64,000 nucleotides of DNA from Phycisphaerales bacterium (GTDB lineage Bacteria > Planctomycetota > Phycisphaerae > UBA1845 > UTPLA1): positions 1 to 64,000 of the forward strand of contig JAKSDK010000527.1 of assembly GCA_022360095.1 (NCBI GenBank), written 5' to 3'. The notes beneath the pieces were generated by a model. It saw only the letters and a program-made list of their open reading frames with translations, was not told the origin of the DNA and did no database searches. The position numbers and the translations under genes are program-made. Below, piece after piece: positions 53,349-61,166 of this stretch (positions within the stretch are counted from its first letter, which is position 1; every line of letters starts with the position of its first letter).

Positions 53349-54422
53349 TCACACCCGGACCTGACCGCAGAGCTTTACGAGATTCGCAATCTCCTGCCCG
53401 ACGTCGGCAACGGCCGCCCCACCGATGAGCGCCTTTTCGACGTTGCCTGCCGCCTCGGAGATGATATCGAAGCCATGAGGACCTGCCGTGGCCTTGAGCG
53501 TGCGGATAAGCAACAACAATTGTTGACTCTTCTCTTCGGATTCCTGCTGTTGAATGGCCTGTACCTTTGCGGGCAACTCGTCCACGAATGCCTGCACAAG
53601 TTCAGCCATGGACGGATCCCCTTGAAAACTGCTGTAAAGGGGTTCGCTCGCCGTGAATTCCAGCAACCTTGACATGTCTTCACCGGTATACGGCTTGCTG
53701 AGACATTGATCGAATCCGACGGCGAGGCATCGCTCTCGCTCCTCCGGACTCGAAAGTGTGGAAAACGCGACAATGATGCCCATATAACCTTTGCTGCGAA
53801 GCACCGTCGTTGCCTCAATCCCGCTGAACTCAGGCATGTGCAGGTCCATGAGTATGACGTCATAGTTATTCTTCAGCGCGAGTTCAACGGCGACCCTTCC
53901 ATTCTCGGCGTGATCCACTTCCGCATGAAGCTCCTTGAGCTGATGCATGGCCAATCGCGCTGCCGACGCGTCATCCTCAGCTAACAATACCCGGCGCGAC
54001 ACGGCCGATTGACAAAACAGTCCGGGATCGATTTCACGGTCGAATTTCACGTTTATTTCGTGAACATTCCCTTCGGCCAGCTGGCAACTCACAATCCGAC
54101 CTTCGATCTTCTGCCAATTTCCGTGTGTCGTGAATAACTGCACAAGACACTTCGTGGCCTGGTGAACGTAACCTCCGTGAAGGCAAGACAGAACACTCCG
54201 GCTGATGCTGCGGGCCGGGCAATGGTATGAAATCGCCGCCACACCCGGTTGATGGATTTCGATCACGATATTTCTTTCACGATACCGATATCGCTCCGCC
54301 TGCGGCTGATCGCCACCGGGCTCGTTGCTGCTCGCATCCAAACGATCGAGCAAGGCATCGATCTTTTCCTCATCGAGACGAATCGTCTTTACCGGTTTTC
54401 GCTTTTCGGATTGCGCCTGCAT
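53349..54422 (-). CDS. PilZ-receiver-degenerate Hpt protein
   Basis: From ATG 54422 the 357-residue protein has a PilZ-like beta domain (about 40-130; RYRYRERNIVIEIHQPG), a CheY-like receiver (143-255; acidic residues 149-151, phospho-Asp193 in ILMDLHMPEFSG, Thr/Ser near 221, Lys243 in SKPY) and a C-terminal Hpt-like helical domain (about 265-357). The Hpt motif A-H-x-L-K-G reads I-R-T-L-K-A (Arg307 in place of His), so it cannot take part in a phosphorelay as a conventional Hpt. A c-di-GMP-linked or polarity role is possible. It faces FapA divergently. Confidence 0.8.
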   Translation of the reverse strand: MQAQSEKRKPVKTIRLDEEKIDALLDRLDASSNEPGGDQPQAERYRYRERNIVIEIHQPGVAAISYHCPARSISRSVLSCLHGGYVHQATKCLVQLFTTHGNWQKIEGRIVSCQLAEGNVHEINVKFDREIDPGLFCQSAVSRRVLLAEDDASAARLAMHQLKELHAEVDHAENGRVAVELALKNNYDVILMDLHMPEFSGIEATTVLRSKGYMGIIVAFSTLSSPEERERCLAVGFDQCLSKPYTGEDMSRLLEFTASEPLYSSFQGDPSMAELVQAFVDELPAKVQAIQQQESEEKSQQLLLLIRTLKATAGPHGFDIISEAAGNVEKALIGGAAVADVGQEIANLVKLCGQVRV

Positions 54423-54607
54423 GTTATCAGACTCGATATTGTTGTACTTTTGAACTCGGGCCCATGTTGACTCACATCGGGTCAGTTCGCACATCAATCC
54501 ACATGACAATCTAACTAATAATTCCGGTGAATGCGTTCGATCATGGTGGTAAGTAATTACCCTTCCTGGCCCAGCTTGAGAAGCAGATAATGAGAAAGGC
54601 GGGCGTT

Positions 54608-55852
54608 ATGAGCACTTCAGTCAAGAAGTTATTGTTTGTCAGTGTGGACGAGAACCGCCTGAAGGCCTACGTTCGAGCGGCCATGAGCGGAGGTTCCGGC
54701 TCGATCGACGCCCAAATGCTCATCGACGAATTACGCGAGGCGCACGTTGCGGTTGATGAACGCGTCAAAGTCCGAATAAATGAATTCGTAAAAAATCTGG
54801 CCGCGCGCAAGGAGAAGAGCGAGAAGTTCTTGATCGCAGAAGCGCTGTTTCCGGTCGAAGCCAAACCGGGCGAATTCCAATGGGCCGATTCATCCTTATC
54901 CACCTCGGCTTCGGATGACTCCATTGATACTCGAATCAAGACTTCCGCCATGCTTGTCAAGCAAGACGCAGTCATCGGAAAGGTGATTCCCCCGACGGAT
55001 GGCAAACCGGGAATGAACGTACTGGGGGAAACTCTTCCACCGAAGATCACGAAGCAACCGCCAATTCAACTGGCAGACAGTGTGAGGCTGTCGGATGACG
55101 GCGCCTCCGTTCTTGCAAATCGGCCGGGCCGTGTTGTGTTTTGCGACGGGCAGATTGCCGTCGCCGACGGTCTCGGAGTAGACCAGGACATCAAGCCGGG
55201 CACGGAAACAACGGACTGGAATTGCGACGTCGTCATTCGCGGCATCGTCGGCGAATCAGCCAAGCTCGCCACCACGAGCTCCATCGTAATCACGGAGGCG
55301 GTTGAGGCTGCGGAGATCGCGGCAGGCGAGGACGTCATTGTGCATTACGGCCTTATCGGACAGGGAAAAAGCAACGTCGATGCCAATCGAGACGTCATTG
55401 CAAAATACTGTGAAGATGCCGACATCAAGGCCGGACGCGACGTCCTGATTGATACAAACGTCGTGAATTCTCGAATCAAGGCAGGCCGTCGCGTTCTTGC
55501 CGTCAAGGCGCCGGTCATCGGCGGAGAAATCGAAGCGGGACATTGCGTCGAAGCCCGCGCCTTGGGCAGTGAAGGCAGTGTTCCGACGGCGATCAGCGTG
55601 GGCTCGCCCAATCCTGAAGCCGGAACCGGTAAGTCATTAGGCGGGACGAACGAAGGGCCATATATTAAGGTCCATGAAAGAATATTTGAACGCGTCCAAA
55701 TCAGGATCGAGGATCGCACGACGACCATCACCAAAGAGATGAAGGGACCGCTTCGCCTCGAGAAACAAAAGATTCGCATGGCGACCGAACTGGTTGCCGT
55801 GACGGACGGTGGAAATGTTCAGGTCCTTAAGAGCCAGCGGATCGATCAGTAG
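54608..55852 (+). CDS. FapA (DUF342) family protein
   Basis: FapA-family proteins, DUF342, act in polar localisation or cytoskeletal-like assemblies in some bacteria. The 414-residue protein (ATG 54608; ATG 54590 also possible) has a helical N-terminus and a right-handed beta-helix-like core from about 120 (VIGKVIPPTDGKPGMNVLGE, GRVVFCDGQIAVADGLGVDQ, VVIRGIVGESAKLATTSSIV) and a helical end. It is divergent from the PilZ-receiver gene, sharing a regulatory gap. Confidence 0.9.
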   Translation: MSTSVKKLLFVSVDENRLKAYVRAAMSGGSGSIDAQMLIDELREAHVAVDERVKVRINEFVKNLAARKEKSEKFLIAEALFPVEAKPGEFQWADSSLSTSASDDSIDTRIKTSAMLVKQDAVIGKVIPPTDGKPGMNVLGETLPPKITKQPPIQLADSVRLSDDGASVLANRPGRVVFCDGQIAVADGLGVDQDIKPGTETTDWNCDVVIRGIVGESAKLATTSSIVITEAVEAAEIAAGEDVIVHYGLIGQGKSNVDANRDVIAKYCEDADIKAGRDVLIDTNVVNSRIKAGRRVLAVKAPVIGGEIEAGHCVEARALGSEGSVPTAISVGSPNPEAGTGKSLGGTNEGPYIKVHERIFERVQIRIEDRTTTITKEMKGPLRLEKQKIRMATELVAVTDGGNVQVLKSQRIDQ

Positions 55853-55870
55853 AGTCCTCGATCAGCCGCT

Positions 55871-58800
55871 TCAGTCTGCGTCGTTTGTGCCGACTTCCGG
55901 ATTCGTATCCGTCCCATCGCCTTTGCTTTCATCCTCGTCTGCGGATTGTGTCGTCGTTGTGGGCGCAATGCCCGGCGTTTGCGCCGGGTAATCAGGATGG
56001 TTGCGCCGAAGCTCTGCCCAAAGTCCGCTGTTCGGCCACTGCGCCTCCGCAAGCTGCAGCTTGGCGAAGGCGGTTTCCTTTTCCGGAATCAGTTCAATCA
56101 CCCGATTCGCTTCGGCCAGCGCCTGCAGGTCTTGACCACGCTGCAACAATGAGCCCATTAACATCAAGTGGGCATCGCTCATCTCCGGCCAGAGTTCGAT
56201 CGCTCGTCGAGCCCATCGAATCGCCTGATCACCATGTTTTGGTGATAAGGTGAAGTGCCCTGACAGTTTCGTATAAGCACGGGCCAACAACTTGGACTCC
56301 GGGGAATCATCCGCAGCAAAAAGCGTCTCCAACTGCGCGTCGCTCTCAGGTCTGTCGGCTGCGAGCAATATCCAAAGGCGCAATTGCCCGAGTGCCCCTT
56401 TGAGCGGCCGTGTTCCGTCCTCGTCTCGAACTCCCGTTAAGATCTCGTTTGCTCTGGCTAATTCGGTCAACATGGCATCTGTTTCGCTCATGGGGTCGGC
56501 AAAAAACTGATATCGAACTGCCTCCCGAATCGCTGCCGCATGGGCGACGAAGAGCCTTGGTCCCGCCTTTTCGTACATCGCGATGGACTGTTTCGCGAGC
56601 AACATCGCCTCTTCCGGTCGGCCTTCCAACCATTTTCCAAGGGCCTCTATTCGAAGCGTCTCCGGCGACAGCGGGTTTCCCCATTTCGCCACCGGAAGCT
56701 CAAGATCGCGCTTGGCCACGTCCACGAGCCCATCCATGAGCCCTTTGGAACCACGGATTTGTCGATAATTCTGAACGATCCTCACAAACGGATCATCAAT
56801 TTCGCGGCGACGAAGCAAACTCTGTAACCACTGCAACCGTTCCCGCAAATGGCGATGAACGACCGACGCGTCTCGCGATCGTTGCCAGAGTCGTGCGCGT
56901 GCAGCAACCATGCGCGGGTCCTGGCAAAGGACCTCCACGATACCGAGATTAAAGGGCTCATCCTCGCGATACTGTCTCAGCGCAAGAAGACGTTGCTCAT
57001 CGTATCCATTTGCGTTTTGCAGATCACCGCGTCGTCGATGCGCGTCGGCCAAGAAACTCGACAGTCGCCAGGCCATTTTGGAAACCTGAAGGAAACGAGG
57101 CGCCGCCTGGTTCAGTTGGTTCAGCTTAATCAAAGCGTCCTGCGCGATTTTCAAGTCCGCGTCCGTCGGCACGGTGTCCGACTTATGGAGCATTCGCTCC
57201 AGACCAACGATCCTCGCGTCAACCGAATCCAACCGGGTCAACAGTTTCTGCATCGGGTCCAGGGTATAGGATTCGGCAAAGTCGATGGCCTTGGCGGCTT
57301 CTTTGGAGCGATCGCCTTTAGTTTGTGCCACACCGTCGAACCGGGCTCGAGCCGCTCGCCAATCCTGAATCGCAAGATACCCCAGCATCAAGGCGACCAG
57401 TGTGACCGCGGCGCCCGACAATTGCATCACTCGACCATCCGAGGACGCCGCTTCTTCAGTCTTCAACACACGTCGTTCTTTTCCGACGAGGGCCCAAAGC
57501 GCCGCCCAGACGGTCAGAAAAATCGGAGGAAAGCCCGGCTCTCGAAGGGCCATGTTCGAGCCTTCTTCAACCGCCATCGCAATCAGTGCCGCCGCCAGGG
57601 AAATGGCAAGCCACCGGCGTCCCTTGCCCGATGGATCTTTTTTAAGCCGATCGCAATATCGCATCGCCCAATACAACGTAAGCCCAATGGCCACCAAGAA
57701 CCCCAGCATCCCGGCCACACCGACGTCCGCCAGCAGTTGCAGCCATTCATTGTGAGCATGGGCCGGCCATCGTTCCTCGATGGCGATGACCGATGGATCT
57801 TCAAGCTGGTCGCTTCGCGCAATTTGACCGGCGAGCATGGCATAGCCGCCCTCCCCATGGCCTCCCACGGGTTTTTGGTAGAACATTTGCAACGCGTACG
57901 GCCACTCGTAGTCCAAACGGGAACGGATTGAGTGCGCACGCTGCCCCATGACACCGGTCGTGCGTAGTTGTTGAACTTTCTTGGTCCCTCCGATCGCCGC
58001 CAACAGGCCGATGAGTACGATCACGAGTCTGATCTGCCTGGACGGGAAGAGAAACACGATGAATGCGAAGATTCCCGCGGCCAGTCCGAACCAGCCGGCG
58101 GATCGAGCCTGAGTCAACAACAAAGCCGCAAGAACCAAGAGCAACACAACAAGCAATCCCGCAACACTCAGCCAGGGTCTGCGACGAGACGCACCTCTAA
58201 ACGATGTTGCCCAACGCTCCTGCGCAAGCCCGGATATGATAAAAACTGCCGGAAGCAAACAGGCCCCGAACCAGGTTTCGTTTCCAATCGGATAGCTCAA
58301 TCTTGGAAGCGTCGCACTGAACGGCGCGGACAGCCACTCCGGCGCCAATCGTATCGTATAGTGCCAGATGCCGATGGCCGCCATCGAAGCCACGCCGATC
58401 AGCAAGACGATCATGAGCACTCGCACATGACGCGGGGCCAATAGCGCCGCCAACGGACACCACCATGCAAACTGCATGAATCGGATCACGACTTGCCCCT
58501 TGCTGACGTCTGGTGCGTGGGAGAACACGGACGTGATGACACTCACGAGCAAGAGCAGGGCCCACCAAAAATAAGGACCGCTCGCGCGCTCACGCAGATC
58601 GAACAGATCATCGGTAGACAGTCGATGTTTCCGGCCTGAGCCGATCAGCCAGAGACCGGCCACCAGCGCCAACATGGCCGCTCCGCCATAGAAGATAAGG
58701 TTTCGGATCTCAATCCCTCGAGCCGTGGGGAACGCCGGCTCTTGAGCGGACGGTGAGGTTAACGCCGACAGGGATATGATGACGCGCAACAACGAGGTGT

Positions 58801-58963
58801 CGTCTTGATGCTGCGCGGAGAATGCCCGAGGCGAGGTCAACAGGCAGTTCCCGATGAGCGCCAAGGTTGCGACGCTTAACAGAATGAAACTAATTCGTCC
58901 CGAATCAGATGTACCCGCGGGCTTTGAATCCGTAGAGCTATCGGATGACATTCCTTCACTCAT
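55871..58963 (-). CDS. O-antigen ligase/polymerase-like membrane protein with TPR tail
   Basis: About 1030 residues from ATG 58963. Residues 20-520 hold roughly a dozen membrane spans with Wzy/WaaL-like features; the large outer loop holds WPYALQMFYQKPVGGHGEGGYAM and AHNEWLQLLADVGVAGMLGF, the common AHNxxLxxLxxxGxxG motif with its His. The second half (about 560-1030) is soluble and helical with TPR-like pairs (LARAYTKLSGHFTLSPKHGDQA, WARRAIELWPEMSDAHLMLM). It should be an inner-membrane enzyme for surface polysaccharide, with TPRs on the cytoplasmic or periplasmic side. Confidence 0.85.
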   Translation of the reverse strand: MSEGMSSDSSTDSKPAGTSDSGRISFILLSVATLALIGNCLLTSPRAFSAQHQDDTSLLRVIISLSALTSPSAQEPAFPTARGIEIRNLIFYGGAAMLALVAGLWLIGSGRKHRLSTDDLFDLRERASGPYFWWALLLLVSVITSVFSHAPDVSKGQVVIRFMQFAWWCPLAALLAPRHVRVLMIVLLIGVASMAAIGIWHYTIRLAPEWLSAPFSATLPRLSYPIGNETWFGACLLPAVFIISGLAQERWATSFRGASRRRPWLSVAGLLVVLLLVLAALLLTQARSAGWFGLAAGIFAFIVFLFPSRQIRLVIVLIGLLAAIGGTKKVQQLRTTGVMGQRAHSIRSRLDYEWPYALQMFYQKPVGGHGEGGYAMLAGQIARSDQLEDPSVIAIEERWPAHAHNEWLQLLADVGVAGMLGFLVAIGLTLYWAMRYCDRLKKDPSGKGRRWLAISLAAALIAMAVEEGSNMALREPGFPPIFLTVWAALWALVGKERRVLKTEEAASSDGRVMQLSGAAVTLVALMLGYLAIQDWRAARARFDGVAQTKGDRSKEAAKAIDFAESYTLDPMQKLLTRLDSVDARIVGLERMLHKSDTVPTDADLKIAQDALIKLNQLNQAAPRFLQVSKMAWRLSSFLADAHRRRGDLQNANGYDEQRLLALRQYREDEPFNLGIVEVLCQDPRMVAARARLWQRSRDASVVHRHLRERLQWLQSLLRRREIDDPFVRIVQNYRQIRGSKGLMDGLVDVAKRDLELPVAKWGNPLSPETLRIEALGKWLEGRPEEAMLLAKQSIAMYEKAGPRLFVAHAAAIREAVRYQFFADPMSETDAMLTELARANEILTGVRDEDGTRPLKGALGQLRLWILLAADRPESDAQLETLFAADDSPESKLLARAYTKLSGHFTLSPKHGDQAIRWARRAIELWPEMSDAHLMLMGSLLQRGQDLQALAEANRVIELIPEKETAFAKLQLAEAQWPNSGLWAELRRNHPDYPAQTPGIAPTTTTQSADEDESKGDGTDTNPEVGTNDAD

Positions 58964-59262
58964 GCAACTTGAAGTTCTGACACACCGCCCCACCGCATTC
59001 CGTCGAATCAACGATAGGACGCCGAGCCTCGATCTCAATTAAGCGCTAGTAACCTTACGAATCTGAGTATAATAAGGTTTTCACTGCGACTGGATAGCGA
59101 CCTTTATCAAAACGAACGAACCCTCCCGCTTCCCAGCGGTGGAGTCGTGCGATACAATCGCAAACGTCAGGAAACACGCACACGACGCTTGAAGGCTGCG
59201 TGAACGGTCCTCAAAGGTCGTTGAGACTGTTGCGGCAAGCGTGGCGGCACGGAGGCTTCTAG

Positions 59263-59382
59263 GTGGATTACCTCCCCCCGATCGAAACCTTAGGCGATGA
59301 AGTTTGGCATTGGGTCGTCGGCGGTGTTCTCCTTGCAATCTTTCTCTGGCTGGCCTGGGGAGGATTGAGACGCCGGGATTGA
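59263..59382 (+). CDS. 39-residue single-span membrane microprotein
   Basis: GTG at 59263 is preceded by GGAGG at 59251-59255, seven bases away. The frame reads MDYLPPIETLGDEVWHWVVG, then a hydrophobic span (GVLLAIFLWLAWGG), and ends LRRRD. It sits in the 59039-59399 gap, which holds nothing else. Translation is supported only by the strong ribosome-binding site and typical microprotein layout. Confidence 0.45.
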   Translation: MDYLPPIETLGDEVWHWVVGGVLLAIFLWLAWGGLRRRD

Positions 59383-59399
59383 ACCACGCGACACCGCTT

Positions 59400-60638
59400 T
59401 CACAAAGCGCCATGAACTTGGGTGTCGTCGTTTCGAGCCACTCGCCGGTACAGCGTGTCGCGCTCCACCGGGATGCGGCCCGCTTCCCGAATCAAGCTGC
59501 GGATTTGATCAACGCCGAGTTCCTGATGTCGGTTTCCATGCCCGCCTTCCCGCTTGGTGATATCGTAATAGATGACGGTCCCGTCAATATCGTCCACACC
59601 CCAATTCAACGAGACCTGCGCGAGCTTGGCGGACTGCATGGGCCAAAATGCCTTGATGTGCGGAATGTTATCCAGCATCAAACGACTGATGGCCAGCGTC
59701 TTTAAGTCATCCAGCCCCGTCGGACCGGACAGATGTCCCAACTCACTGCCTTCCGGTATGAACGACAACGGAATAAAGCAGTTGAACGCAGCCCGACGAT
59801 GTCGCAATGACTCGTCCTGATGCTCCCGAAGCTTGAGCATGTGCGTGATGCGCTCTTCACGGCTCTCAATGTGCCCGTAAAGCATGGTCACGTTGGAGTA
59901 GATTCCCAATTCATGGGCCGTTCGATGAACGTCGAACCAGCCCTGCTCCCCGACTTTCGCTCGATAGGCCTCTTCGTGAACTCGATCGTCGAAGATCTCC
60001 GCCCCGCCGCCGGGCAGACTGCCCAGGCCGGCCTCCCTCAATTGCTCCAACACACCGCGAATGCTCAAACGCGGCTTCGTGATCCGCGTGAAATGGATGA
60101 TCTCGATCGCCGTGAAGGCCTTAATGTGAATGTTCGGACATGTTGCCCGAATATGCCTGCACAGATCGAGGTAATACGAAAATGAAAGTTTCGGATGCAG
60201 ACCACCGACGATATGCACCTCCGTCGCCCCGGCCTCATAGGCGCGCTTCGCCTGGTCTACAATCTGATCCACACTCAACTCATACGCATCGTCTTGCGCT
60301 GCACCCAACAAGGGCAAGCCTATCCGGCCCTGCATCCCGACATCGCTCGACATGCTGCGTTCGTCGCCGGGTTCTGCACGATCTTTCGTGTACGGACGAT
60401 AGAACGAACAAAACTTGCAACGCAACACACAGAAATTGGAGTAGTTGATGTGACGATTGATGTTGTAGTAAGCGACGTTGCCGTGAAGCCTTTCACGAAC
60501 GACATTGGCCAGTCGACCAATCTCATGAACGTCCCGCGAGGCGTACAGCGTCACTCCGTCTTCGTACGACAGCCGCTCCCCCGCCTCGACCTTCTCGGCG
60601 ATATCGTCCAGCCCATGCCTCTTGATGATCGTGACCAT
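59400..60638 (-). CDS. mqnE: Aminofutalosine synthase (radical SAM)
   Basis: MqnE joins SAM to the enolpyruvyl group in the futalosine route to menaquinone. From ATG 60638 the protein has 412 residues. The radical SAM cluster motif CVLRCKFC (C-x3-C-x2-C) lies near residue 75 within NYSNFCVLRCKFCSFYR. GGLHPKLSFSYYLDLCRHIR and IHIKAFTAIEI favour MqnE over MqnC, which has a FSAPEI-type segment. Between the cluster motif and DAYELSVDQ there are about 30 extra residues (RPYTKDRAEPGDERSMSS and on), not present in most relatives as I recall. The other mqn genes are not in the window. Confidence 0.88.
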   Translation of the reverse strand: MVTIIKRHGLDDIAEKVEAGERLSYEDGVTLYASRDVHEIGRLANVVRERLHGNVAYYNINRHINYSNFCVLRCKFCSFYRPYTKDRAEPGDERSMSSDVGMQGRIGLPLLGAAQDDAYELSVDQIVDQAKRAYEAGATEVHIVGGLHPKLSFSYYLDLCRHIRATCPNIHIKAFTAIEIIHFTRITKPRLSIRGVLEQLREAGLGSLPGGGAEIFDDRVHEEAYRAKVGEQGWFDVHRTAHELGIYSNVTMLYGHIESREERITHMLKLREHQDESLRHRRAAFNCFIPLSFIPEGSELGHLSGPTGLDDLKTLAISRLMLDNIPHIKAFWPMQSAKLAQVSLNWGVDDIDGTVIYYDITKREGGHGNRHQELGVDQIRSLIREAGRIPVERDTLYRRVARNDDTQVHGAL

Positions 60639-60702
60639 GTCGGCACATTCTAGCGGCACGGATACTCAACTGCCTTCGTGAGTAGATCTGCCCACACCAA
60701 AC

Positions 60703-60776
60703 CGACCCCGAGTAGATTCGAACTACCAACCTCAGCCTCCGCAGGGCTGCGCTCTATCCAATTGAGCTACGGGGTC
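60703..60776 (-). tRNA. tRNA-Arg (anticodon GCG)
   Basis: The acceptor stem is GACCCCG (60776-60770) with CGGGGTC and discriminator G at 60703. The anticodon stem CAGCC/GGCTG encloses loop CTGCGGA, so the anticodon is GCG, reading CGC. The T arm has loop TTCGAAT. No CCA is encoded. Most bacteria read CGC with an ACG-anticodon tRNA (A edited to inosine), so this is unusual. Confidence 0.88.
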
Positions 60777-60952
60777 TCTCGGGCAACCAGCATAATTGAA
60801 TCCATGGGGCTGGGAAACGCCAGAATTCAACCTTGCTTGACAATCACCCAATATCAAGAGAAAAAAAATCTTAAATTTATCGAAATCGCCTGAATCGCCT
60901 GTAGGGATTGGGGAATTTCGCCGATAATCTAGATATGCCCCAAAACAGGGGC

Positions 60953-60958
60953 TATAAT
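60953..60958 (+). promoter_or_regulatory. Candidate -10 element for a small RNA
   Basis: TATAAT at 60953-60958, consensus-perfect, opens the candidate transcript at 60964-61100. The -35 region (TAGATA at 60930-60935) is weak. It lies between tRNA-Arg and the TPR-type gene in a gap otherwise without genes. Confidence 0.5.
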
Positions 60959-60963
60959 ACCGA

Positions 60964-61100
60964 GCAGAAGAAGGAACGACTGATCATAACCGGAGGTAAG
61001 CACGCGGTAATACCCTAAAAATAGGGCATTTTTAAACGGCTTCTTTCCCCTCCGGAAAGCACCGGGATAGCCCTTGAGGCGCTCGGTGCTTTCTTTTTTT
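60964..61100 (+). ncRNA. Candidate structured small RNA or orphan leader
   Basis: Starting just after the perfect -10 element, about 137 bases can fold into a long-range stem CCGGAGG (60990-60996) / CCTCCGG (61049-61055), an internal hairpin CCCTA (61013-61017) / TAGGG (61022-61026), and a 3' terminator (10-base stem, T7 tract). A GGAGGT at 60992-60997 with no suitable start codon after it is part of the stem. It does not match riboswitch classes I recognise. It runs opposite to the downstream gene, so it is not that gene's leader. Confidence 0.5.
61055..61100 (+). terminator. Strong rho-independent terminator
   Basis: GAAAGCACCG (61055-61064) pairs perfectly with CGGTGCTTTC (61084-61093), followed by TTTTTTT (61094-61100). 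No plus-strand CDS ends before it, which points to the small RNA above. Confidence 0.9.
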
Positions 61101-61166
61101 GAGACCTGTCAAGAAAAAAATGTTAATTCAGGGGATTTTTTCCGACTATTCCAGCCCCCACGCCGA

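Noticed and set aside
56849..57931. Plus-strand frame across the O-antigen-ligase/TPR gene
   Set aside because: Antisense shadow with no motif; the minus-strand gene has clear membrane spans and an AHNxxLxxL motif.
60837..60842. TTGACA as a -35 box
   Set aside because: No -10 element at 16-18 bases downstream; the A-tract there does not fit.
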